DNA from: Diaporthe sp. PMI_573
Taxonomy: Eukaryota > Ascomycota > Sordariomycetes > Diaporthales > Diaporthaceae
Direction: 5' to 3'
Assembly: GCA_021399435.1 (NCBI GenBank)
Contig: JAJTUP010000002.1
Coordinates: 1,674,001 to 1,738,000 of the forward strand
Length of the DNA stretch: 64,000 bases
Part shown: positions 24,232 through 34,700 of the stretch, piece by piece
How the letters are laid out: the number at the start of each line of letters is the position of its first letter
Numbering within the stretch: position 1 is the first letter of the stretch
Position numbers and translations under genes: made by a program
The notes under the pieces: model-generated
Databases searched by the model: none
Told to the model about the DNA's origin: nothing
What the model saw: only the letters and a program-made list of their open reading frames with translations

Positions 24232-26624
24232 GTGCCCACGAGTCCCACATTGTTCGCACTCGCTTCTAGAAACACCGGCGCCACCTCTCGCCGCCGCGCC
24301 CGAGTGACATCGTGCCTGGCAACAGGTGCTGCAAAGGCCAGCAGATCTTGACAGGGTGACAGGGTGACAGGCAAGCCCTTTCGACCCTGTCAGCTCTCAT
24401 CTCGGGGGCCCCATTGGATGGCCGTTTCAACACGGGGTTTTCCGCGCGACACACACGCCTACATTCCAGCATGCTGACGACCCCAGAACCTTGGCTGATA
24501 TGGTCTGCAGTCTGCTGCGCTCTGAGCTATACAGGTACATGCAAACAAGTCTGGTCCTCGGGAAGGGAACGATGGCGTTCCTGTCCCTCTCTCACCGGGC
24601 ACATTGCCCAAACCAGAAGGGATATGACGCCCTTTCATGCTTCCCAAACAGCCGATCGACAACACCATCACATCAGCCACATGCGGAGATTGATGCTACC
24701 GCATTGGGTTGGTGGGCAACGGCAAGCAGCCTGAGGAAATCAATTCTACCTTCCTCGGGAGGCCCACCCAAAGCTGTCTGTTGAGCAAATGCGAATGCTA
24801 CACAGTAGATCCAATCGTCTGGGACTGGCGTTTTCTTGCCCGCTCCCACCGCCCAGCTACCTGGCCACCTGCAGAACAATGCCGACTACCCACCAACCGG
24901 GAAACATGTACTGCCGATGTATCTGATCCGACACATAACCATGGCTTCGGATCTGGGATCTCGCGGTAGGTATCCATCCGCCCGTCCATCCATCTCATCT
25001 CATCGAAATCGCATCTCATCTCATCTCGGAGGAAATCTGGAGGAAGGGCTTGTCGATGACAATTCATGCGTCGGCTAATAGATTCCTTGGCCTCGTGCGC
25101 GTGCCCCTCCTGCCACTCCCCCCCCCCCCAAAAAAAAACAACCATGGTCCTGTCGCCGGGAACTATTGGAACTCTATCTCTCACCCAGATCTCACACCGG
25201 TCTCCTGCGTGGTGAGGTGTCCGGGTGTGTGGCCATCCCTCCCAAGATTCTGGTGTTCGGGTCCCGCCAAGGCCTGTCAGCCAGTCTAATATAGCGACCC
25301 GCCTCTGACCACCACGAAGGCCGTTGCTTGGGGCTAAAGTTAGCGTTGCGTGCGTGCCCGGGTAAACTATGGATTGGCGTGGTGATGAGCCAGCCCTCTT
25401 CTTTGGACCTGAGCTTTCCCACCAGACAGACACCGCGAACAAGGTTTAGGCATCATGTCAGCCGCAGCCTAGTGTACCACGGAAAGACTCGAATGTTCAA
25501 CCTGCTCGGAAAGAGCCACGCGTGAGGAGGAAGCCCCCTCCCCCCAACCTCCAAGGCCCCCATACTTCCCCTTGCTCTCACAGGACCGGGGATCGACACC
25601 CGAACAAGGAGGTAAACCCCGGCGCTGAGGTACGATCGACGGCCAGTGAGAAGGATCTAGCCGCAAGGCAAGCAGGGAAGACCCCTCTGCCTTGCCTCGC
25701 CTGACAGACGTCGTCGGATGTTTTGTGTTTCTCGCACGGTACGGGATCTCGCCCACCCCAAAGGCCCATGCCATGTACTGTACATTGACAGGACGCACGC
25801 CAAACCCAGGAAATGCGTTGGGCATCCATCCCCTGTCGAGCTCACTTCCGCTTACGGTAGTATTTGGTGCCGTCAGCCCGTTATCGACCACGTGCTATAC
25901 AGTACGGGGCCACACCATTGACGACAATCCTTCTTTGCCCACCGAAACGCGCTTCGGTAGTTGTGTCGACGGATTTGAGGCCTCGTTTCAGGGGCCTAGA
26001 GGGCCATTAGACGAAAACCAAAAAGGGCCAGAATCAGAAAGAGGAAAAGAGAAGAGAGGCAGAGAAGTCATGGGTGGCACGAGGTCGCAGATGCCTCAGC
26101 AGCTGACGCTGAGGACGAATGAGTGAGCAGTAGCGCCCACACCCCCTTCACCTCTGTGAGACAGGTATATCTCTCTTGTGCCACGCCAACGGTGGGATGT
26201 ATTCCGCCCTTCTCTGCCGCTCGACACTTTTCTAGAAGGAATTGAAGCTCGGGACCGACGGGTCTGGGGGCGAACGTGTGTATGTGCGTGTGTGCCTGTG
26301 TCTATATGTGTCTTGTGTGCCTGAAAGCCTGAGCCCATCAAAAGGTGCCACGACTGGTCTTGACACCCAATCTAAGGCCCACGCTGGCCAAAGGATGGGA
26401 TTGGGGGACTCGCACCATTTCACCAAAGGTCTGACATGACAGTGGCGGTGGGGAGACTGACGAGCCACAGGAAGGGCTAGCATGGGGACGAGGAGGATCA
26501 GGAGCTCCCCTACCGTCAGTCATCCCTCGGCTTCGCATAGTGGCACCCGATCGTCTTTGATCTTGCATCGTCGGTGCGCCTACCGCCGGGAGACACGAGA
26601 AGTGGGCCGCCGAAGGGGGCAAAA

Positions 26625-26648
26625 GCACACACACACACACACACACAC
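26625..26648. repeat. (CA)n dinucleotide repeat
   Basis: A perfect run of about twelve CA units in intergenic DNA. Confidence 0.9.
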
Positions 26649-27057
26649 CCCGCTCGCGCACAGAGGAAACCACAGAGTCTTGATAGACAAGTCGATGGAC
26701 AGTCAGAGACACCACGCACTGCGGGGGGCAGGGAAGACACTCCGTCTCGCGTGGTGAACAAAGCAGCGTCAGGAACAACAGACAAAAGACCCCAAGACCG
26801 CGCACACACAATAATAGCACAGGCACAGGCACAAGAGGCGGGAAACAATGACTCTGTGCGACGCTGCAACAGCCCTCACTCCCTCCTCCCGCCCAAAACC
26901 CAATCTACCTGCGAACCCAATCAGCTGCGTCAGAGTGTCCCAGAGGCCGGACGACTGAGACAGGATCGTGTGGGCGGGCTCATGCAAGATAGGCATTGGA
27001 AGCCGCCGACCCGACACGGGTGATCGATGTTTCCGAATTGTTTGCTCGGCATCGAAC

Positions 27058-27088
27058 ACCCTGCCCTGCCCTGCCCTGCCCTGCCCTG
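27058..27088. repeat. (CCCTG)n pentanucleotide repeat
   Basis: About six tandem CCCTG units in intergenic DNA. Confidence 0.9.
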
Positions 27089-28216
27089 GTGACTTTTTGT
27101 TGTGTCTGTCTCTCGGCCGTGCGGGATGCGGCTTACGCATGTACGTGGTATATAGTTTATGTAGGCCATGCGTATATGCATGCACGTATTTATGTGGGTG
27201 GGTGTGTGTGTATTTTATGTGGTGGTTTTGTTTTGTTTCCAAACAGGCCCACCCTTTTCCTTTTTCCCAAACCCACACCAGCAGCACCCAGGCCTGCAAC
27301 TCCACGCGCCTGCCGCCCCCCCTACCCCCTTCTTTTTCTTCTCGATCCCATCTTGCATGCGAGACGATCGCGGCCAATGATTGGGAACCCAAGCTTGGAC
27401 GTCATGCGATGTACATGCACGCACTCTTGGGGCCGCGCCTGGGTGGATGGTGTCACCGCCCCGTCCCTACTGCTTTTGGACAGCCCCATGCCCGCCACCA
27501 GTGGACTTCATTCCTTGTCCTCCTCCCCCTGCCTCCTCTCTCGCCTGTTGTCTGCCGTAAGCTGACGGGCACTTGCGCTGCCATTGGGGCGGCTCACTGC
27601 GAGCTATTGTCCTGCAGGCAGATCGCTCATGTAATCCTCAGTCACGGGAGGACACACAAGCAACTGTGGTAGTATTCTTGGGAGAAGGGGGGGGGGGAGG
27701 TGGTCGCTGGTATCAAGAAGGGGGCGGTTAAACGTGGCTGTTTCCGGCCCATTCACCTGCGTAGCCCCTGACGCACCGCGCCACCATTATTATTACCTTG
27801 AATAAGTCCGAGTTGCTGATGCTGCCACAATATCGAGGATGGGACGAGAACAGACATTGTCTCAAGACAGAGACCATGTATCCCATGAGTTCCCGCGAGG
27901 TACTCATGCGTCCCGCGATACCTCGCCCGCGCTTTCACGTGCGGGTGCTGGTCCGCCCAGCCCGGGTTTCCCAATTGCACCGTGCCATCTGCCCATCCCA
28001 AGATCAAACGGCAGTTGGCTTTCCTCATAAGGCGGCAGTCCCGTCGTGCCTGTTGTCCACAGGCTACTCCATCTGAAGAAAAGGAGAAGATCGCGCATCA
28101 GCCCAGTGCTCCCGGACCCCCAAGCCAGGTGTCAAGTACGAAATATCATGGGCGGCCCGTGTGAATTGACGTGTGTCGCATGGTTTGGCGCAACTTTTTA
28201 CGGTTCTGGCAGCAGC

Positions 28217-28250
28217 CGGTGACAGCCGTGACAGCCGTGACAGCCGTGGC
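28217..28250. repeat. (TGACAGCCG)n nonanucleotide repeat
   Basis: Three to four tandem copies of a nine-base unit, the last with one substitution, in intergenic DNA. Confidence 0.8.
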
Positions 28251-29200
28251 AGAAATGTCAACCGTTGAGCTGAAAAGCGAGGGCCCCCCCCCAAATAGGG
28301 CAGGCCCATGCGGTTTAGGGTTCGTGATGGGGACACGCTCCGCACCCCCCGGATGCGGTCGTCGTCTCCGGGCCGATCACACCTTTGGGGGGAGGGCCTG
28401 GAACCAAAGCGCAGGCATCTGGGTGGGGGTGGGACCATGGCGTCCGGGGACACAGACAGATAGGCGTCGGATAGAGAGGGAAGAGGGGGGGGGGTCCGCC
28501 TTATGACAGCTCATATAGGGCTCGTCTGACGGGGTTTGTTGGGCGGGCAGCGTAGGAGCCGGTCCGAGCCTGTTGTGATTTGATATTGCCGTTGCCGGAA
28601 AGTTTCGTGATGCTGCTTAATAGTGCCTGCTATAATTGCGATCTTCGCTGCTAGGTGAAGTTCTTCGGCATTGTTGTTTCCAGACCGTGCTTCACAGTGA
28701 TGTGAAGTAGAGTCAATGATAGCCCGAGAGAGACGGATACTGCGGCCATTATAGGGATTATAGGGATGGATAGGCGGTGAGACAAGATGCTAGTGACGAT
28801 GTATCGCGTGAAGCCACCTACCTGCTAGCCATAAAGAAGTTGACAATGAATATGACAGACCTGCATGGGCTATATCGAGAGCCGTCGCGAGAGCCGTATG
28901 CGAGTTCGCGGTGGGTCGAAGGCAGCAGAGTCGAGAATTGTGGAATAGGTGACCATGTTCATTCAAACCGCCAGTGCCGGCAGCTTAGCAGTCTAGCCGG
29001 CCAGCTCGCTGTCGAAGCCGGTCTGTCCTCCCAAGCACCCTGCCCACATGCTAGGCTTGCGACGCAGCGAGGGCCTTGTGATCCTGTACCTGTAGTGGCT
29101 GCTCGCTGCCCGTGGCCTTATGGGACACTCTTTAGGAGTCCGCCCGGGCAGCCTTGAGTCCAACTTGGGCAAGGGACGTCGGCGATGCCACCTCGAGCAC

Positions 29201-30879
29201 TCACCAGTCACACGCCTTACCCAACAAACCAGCCAACTCCTCCAGATATTTCTTGTCCGTCTCATTGAACCCGTTCTTCTCGGCACAATCGATATCGACT
29301 TGGGAGGCACAAGTTAGCCGATTTACTCCGTTCTAGTATGCCACCCTGGCACAGCCAGCCCTGCAGAGCCCGTGTTCCTGCACGCCGCCACGCCGCTCGT
29401 TCCATGTGCGGCTTCGAGGTAGCCTTGGGACTTGAAAGCAATTGCTCCTTATGCTCCTCGTGTTCTTGGCTGGCAGCCCCGTGATCTCGCCATGAACCGC
29501 CATGGCCCTTCCCAGTCAACAGGGACAGCAGTTCAGCTGCCGCAAGGGCCCATCGCAAGCCAAAGGGAGAACGTGCAACGGACAGCGCGAGTGGGAACAC
29601 ACGAGAAAGAGATGAGGGTGCGAAGGACGGTGGCAACTCACTGATCCCAACCACCTTCTTCTCCACATGCCCGCCCTCCTCGGGGCTGACCACGTCCACG
29701 GTGACGGGCACGACGATCTCACTCCTCGAGGCGCCGTCGCATGCGATGTGGCCCGGGAAAGCGTCGACGTCCGGGACGAGCTGCGTCTGCTTCGTCGCCG
29801 CCGCCGTGCCGCACACGCCGCGGCCAAAGTCGATGGTCTGGCACGCCACCTGGCCCATGAAGGGCCCCAGGATGAGGCTCTTGCCGTGCGAGGTCGGGTC
29901 GAGGACGTAGAAACCTGTGGACAGGGAGAAGGCGAGCATATGATGAGCAGACGTTCATCGAGCATTAGTGACACCCCTAGAGGCGGGGGGAAGAGCTGAG
30001 TGACGCGTTGAACATACCGGCCCAGTTCACCTCCTTGCTCGGGGGCGGGAGGCTCTTGTAAGCGTGCCACAGTAACGAGGCGGTGTTTGCCAAATTCCTG
30101 CGAGGGCGGAAGACAACGTCCCAGGTCAACGACTCTCCTCCTGATTCATAGACACGCACTCTCTCCCTCCCTCTCTCTGTCACGGCCAAGACGGCCGTCA
30201 CATCAGAGGAACCGAGGGGGTGAGTCGCAGTGCTCACAGCGGCTTGTCCAAAACTTACGCAACCTGCTTGCAACGTCAGAACCTCGTCTTCTTCTTCATC
30301 TTCAAGACCGGGCATCCCGAGGGATGACAGTAGCTCGCTTGAGCCTGTGCCGGCCATCCACAGGTGAGTGGTGCGTGGCCGGAGGAAACGGAGAGGGGGG
30401 ACAGGACATACCCAGTTTGTCTGGCCGTCAAAGAGCGCCGCGGCCTGGTCAAGCACCTGCTGTAGGGCCGCTTCCTTGGAGACGCCCTCGGCGAAGGTCG
30501 AAGCGTCGGCGTGCACCTGGGTTGATCGGTCGCGTCAGCGAGGGTGCTTCTATCATCACCCTGGGCATGGGCCGAACAGACCATCCTTTTCGTTCTCCCC
30601 TTTTTATCTCCGTGATCTTGTGGGCGATTCCAAAAAAAAAAAAAAATTGGTAGGACTGTGCTTTCACGTGAGAGACCCGGTGGGTAGTTATCAACCCAGA
30701 GCGCAGAGTGAGACGGGTTGAGGTGTCAGAGAGGATTTCCACATCTACTGTGCTCACGAAATGTGTCAAGAGGCCGAGTGGGACGGTGGTTGTTGTCGAG
30801 AAACCTTCCCGCCGCTGCAGGGTGCTAGGGGCGCCGGGCGGGAATTGCGGGGCGGTAGAAAAAGGCTTACCGCCATCAT
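29201..30879 (-). CDS. Free methionine-R-sulfoxide reductase (GAF domain)
   Basis: Reduces free methionine-(R)-sulfoxide to methionine with thioredoxin-supplied electrons, as part of cytosolic oxidative-damage repair; it is the orthologue of yeast YKL069W (fRMsr). Six exons: 30879-30871, 30516-30412, 30263-30259 (a 5-nt microexon), 30097-30018, 29914-29642 and 29298-29201. They give 189 residues, close to yeast's 180. Every intron has a GT donor, an AG acceptor and a CTGAC/CTAAT/CTAAC/TTGAC-type branch site. The GAF fold carries the three catalytic/resolving cysteines, Cys91 (QVACQ), Cys101 (GVCGTAA) and Cys125 (HIACDG), at the same numbers as yeast. Flanking family blocks are SLLWHAYKSL, VNWAGFYV and IIDIDC. 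The first exon (ATG ATG GCG, or only the second ATG) is the least certain part. Introns of 103-354 bp are long for this window. Confidence 0.93.
30259..30263 (-). other. Five-nucleotide microexon of the fRMsr gene
   Basis: On the minus strand GTTGC is bracketed by a CTGAC branch site with a GCAAGCAG acceptor on one side and a GTAAGT donor on the other. The previous exon ends in phase 0 after Trp38, and the next exon starts with the third base of a codon (GAATTTGG), so exactly two extra bases modulo 3 are required. Including GTTGC gives Trp-Val-Ala-Asn-Leu, which matches the family's Trp-Val-Cys-Asn-Leu block. Direct joining of the flanking exons breaks the frame. Confidence 0.8.
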
Positions 30880-31784
30880 CGGCGGAGAAGGCTCATCATG
30901 ATAGCGCTGGCTGGCCAGTGTCGCTGCCACCATGTACAGCGCAACTCGGTCTCGAGCATACACAGAGTACGAGTCAAGGAGCCGGATCGGTCTCAACGGA
31001 TCTCGTCATGCGAAGGTCCACAAATTTAGTTGACTCGAGCCATGCGAATATGCTCATCATATTCATCCACGAACTGTAGATACGCCACGGAACACTCAAA
31101 CGTCCGGCTATTTGAATGTGCCAAGTCACATCAATGGTAGGCCATGCGCTTCAACGGAGGCAGAAGCTCGCGAGGACTTGAGCCATGGTCATGCGTGATG
31201 ATATTCAAGAGTGATCAGATACCAAGTCTCTACTGCCTGTGACACTTCACATATTGCCGGGTCCAGATACATATACAAAACAGTATGTACGACACACATT
31301 CCGAACAAGCTCGGGAGCCCTAGACAATAAGCCAATGCTCCCGCAGAAACCCTTCGTTCAGTGCCCGGCTACTTGGGCCGTCTCAAATCTCACAGCCCTC
31401 AACTCCCTATCATAAATCAAACGAAACCAAACCACAAAACACCATTGTTTCTTCTCAAATTGCAAGCCCACACAAGCATGTCTTTTTGGGAGAAAATGTC
31501 AACATGGAAAGAAAAAGACCTGTCCTACAAAGTGGTATCAAGGGTAAAATGCTCAAAGAGGCCGAACCGCTCAAGGAGTGAGGCGAAAAGTAAATGTGTG
31601 CGAGAGGTAGGGGAAGGTAGATCTTCTACCGACCATCGAGGTATGTACAGATCTCAGAAGTCCCCGTTCAGCTTCAGGGAAATGGCGTGCCCCTTGCTGA
31701 TGGCTGCCCAACATTTGTGTCATGGTGGGCTTCAAAGCCCGGTGTCCTCGTGTTGCCTCCGTCAAGGATAATGGATGAAATGTC
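30880..31784. other. Intergenic spacer between two minus-strand genes
   Basis: A 0.9-kb spacer holding the 3' region of the 1456-residue protein gene and the promoter of the fRMsr gene. No coding-like frame was found. Confidence 0.6.
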
Positions 31785-34700
31785 TCATGCGAAACCCATC
31801 GACTTCTTCCTGCGGCCAAACAACCTAGACCCCGGGTTGTTCTCGGGTTGTTCAGCAGCGTAAGGTGGTGGGTTCATCGCCGGGGGAGGCCCAGAGCTCC
31901 GGAGGAAATCGGCCAGGTCGGAGGTGCCACGCGATGGCACGGAGACAGCGTCGCGAGGCTCAAATCTCTTCATTGGCACGCGGCCACTGGGTCGGGAGGA
32001 CGTGCTGGATGGCATGCTGGGCACGGCTGTGGCCGCGCTGCTCGAGCCGTAGTTGGGGAACAGGTCACCGCCAGTAGGGATGTTGACCTGGATAGGAATG
32101 TAGCCCTTGCTCGCTGCCGGCGCGCCACCCTTCTGGTTTTTCTGCGACTTTGTGGGGCTCTTGAACCCGTTCGAGTTTCCCGAAGCTGCACCACTGCTGT
32201 TGTTGCTGCTATTCTGTCGGAATCTCGACATCAAACTGGGCGCGCTGGCCTTTTTCTTGGGTGCCTGTGTAGGTTGTGCGGGCATGGTCTGTGTCCGAGG
32301 GAGATTGAAGGGAACTGGGGTCGACTCGGGTGGGGGTGGTGCGCTGTTGAGGAAGTCCATCAAGCTTTCCTCCTTCGGCTGCTTCCCCCCCCTCCGCGGC
32401 TGAGGATCAAAATCGTCGTCCTCTTCGTCCTCGTCGCTCAAATCAATGGCATAAGGATCCCGCACCCGGTGTTGCTTGCGCTGCGGCATCATGTCTGGTT
32501 CGTCGAATGGGTTGCCGGTCTGTCCCGGCGGCTGTTTTCTTCCAAGAAGAGCGCTCTGAGAATTGATAGACGACTGGACAGACGGCGCGGACATTTCCGT
32601 CACATTTGTTGAGGCCTGGCTGTAGCGCGTGTCGTGTATGTCAGGCAGCGTGGCATCCATGGCCTTGCCGCCGACAGCTGACTTCAACAGGTCCGAGTCC
32701 ATGGTCGTACGGAAAGGCGCCACGGTCCGAGGAATGCGAGGGTTGTTACCAGTGCTGGGTGGGCCACGGCGGATGAAATCAATCAGGTCGGAGTTGTCGC
32801 TGTCATTGTCGACTGTAGCGCCCCTAGCCTGCAGACGAGCCCTGCTGACACTCCCGCCCATTGAAGGACGTCCGTAGTCGAGGCTCATGTTGGCGCTCGG
32901 CTTCTGGCGGGGAGTGGTCCTGCTGTTCATGACACTCTGGTTTCGCTTGAGCGGCGCCGGATTTGCATCAGCGCCAGAAGGGCCAGTGGCACGGATGAAA
33001 TCAGCGAACTCGACCAGTGATTCACGGGGAACCCTCGCATCTCTGGCTTGAGGCGCAGCCCCGCGAGCCCTGTTTGCCATCGAGATAGGTGGAGCTCTTA
33101 GCGGGGGCCCGGCTGTTGTCTCGCTCTCGGGCACATCGACAGGATGCGAACTCAATGGCGACAGGCGTGTGACAGACCCTGATCTCTTCACCTCGCCTGA
33201 CTTGGTCGTAGCAGCAGAAGCAGCTCGGTCCCTGTTTGACTGGCGCGCATCCTCGCTCTTTCTTGCCTTGCCAGATACGCCGGATTGCATAGTCCTCGGT
33301 GAGCCCTGCTGCACATTAGCACGTGTTCAACAAAGATTTATATAATGAGCGGCACATTACCTCTATCTCGCGCATGTTCTCCGGCGTCAACGTGTACTGG
33401 ATGGTCTCGTTGCTATGAATGAGCTCCTCAAAGTTTCGCGCAACGTCCTCTGGGCGGGTGGCTGTGCTGTCCTGAGAACCTCGCGCGGCTCGCACCTTGT
33501 GGGAGGACGTGGACGACGATCCGGAGGTGTGTAGCTGACGGATTGTGCTCTGGTCTTGCGACGGCCGTGGTCCATCTCCATATTCACGATGCAAATCAGG
33601 GCGGTCCACGGAGACGACACCGATGGTGCCATGCTGGGATGCGTCGCCCGGCGAGTGCCCGTGGCGATGCTGGTTAGTGCTAATGCTCTCCTCCGGAATT
33701 GGAGTGCTGGCCGGGCTGTTGGCTTGAGGGCCAAATGACCTTGGAGATCGCCTGGGGTGCCTCGGTGGTGGCAGCACCACATCATTCTCGAAAAACGTCC
33801 CAGAATCGGGAGGAGTACTTATAGCAGCCGACTTCTGCTGTTCCACAAATTGCTGCTGCTGCTGCGACTGGTCAGGGCTGGTGGCTGACGGTGTCTGCGT
33901 CGTCTGACGCCTCACTGTGCCAAAGAGAGGCTGCGTCCCTTGCGATTGAGCCAGCTTCTGCTGTCTCAGGTGCTCTTCGTTGACACTAGGCTGTGCTTCT
34001 GATGCCTGACGGTCAGCTGCTGTCTCCTTTCGAGGTGCTACCACAGCGGCCGGCGCAGAGATCGGTGGGAGCTTCCGCGCAGCAGGTTCCGTGCTTTCCT
34101 CGGCCTCAGAAATCGACTGTCCAACCTTGGTCCGCGGCATGGCCGAGGAGCCTGTGACAGGGATTTGGGCACCACGGCCGTCTTCGGCAGGCCGCGACTC
34201 CTCCAAATTGGACTGTGTCTGGATGCTGCTAGCCCTCGAGACATCCCCAGAGCGCGAGTAGGAGCTGTTGCTTTGCTCCTGGCCCGAGCTCATCTGGGAC
34301 CTGATTGAAGGGGTCCGTGGACTAGCAACATTCACTAGCCTCAGAGATCCCGACCTGACCGGGAGGGTCTGAACGGACAATGGTGGTCGAGAGCTTCTGT
34401 CAGAATCAGCAGGAGAATTGCTCCGGTTCGAGATGTTGGTCCCGATTGAAATCCTCGAAGAGGTAAGAATTTGGGCCTCCTCAACCTCGAAGTCGGAATC
34501 ATCCGCATCGTCTTTGTTCCCGGCATGCTCACTCCGATTCGCAACCGCAGCCCCTGTACCAGCTCCCACAGCGGCCGCGGCCGCGGCGACACCAGCAACA
34601 ATCTTGGGGATGAGTCCTGTGGTTTGAGGACCTGCTTCGTCTCCATCGACAAGGTGCTCCTCAGGAGTTTTGAAGTGGTCGTCGTCGGCGGCTTCCGCAC

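Larger units (their letters stand above)
13937..29200. other. 15-kb gene-free region downstream of nsdD
   Basis: No recognisable gene on either strand. Open frames reach 254 codons (15393-16157) but are arginine/serine/proline-rich and overlap frames on the other strand, with no family motif or consistent intron pattern. The region is rich in short tandem repeats and homopolymer runs, listed separately, and contains two copies of the nonamer GTACNGTAC (22879 and 25775). No tRNA or 5S rRNA gene was seen. Non-coding transcripts or small multi-exon genes cannot be excluded by eye. Confidence 0.5.

Noticed and set aside
26968..27672. 234-codon plus-strand and overlapping 207-codon minus-strand frames
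   Set aside because: Both run through CCCTG and CA repeats and mirror each other; no protein features.
31848..32612. 254-codon plus-strand frame
   Set aside because: Antisense shadow of the second exon of the large minus-strand gene.
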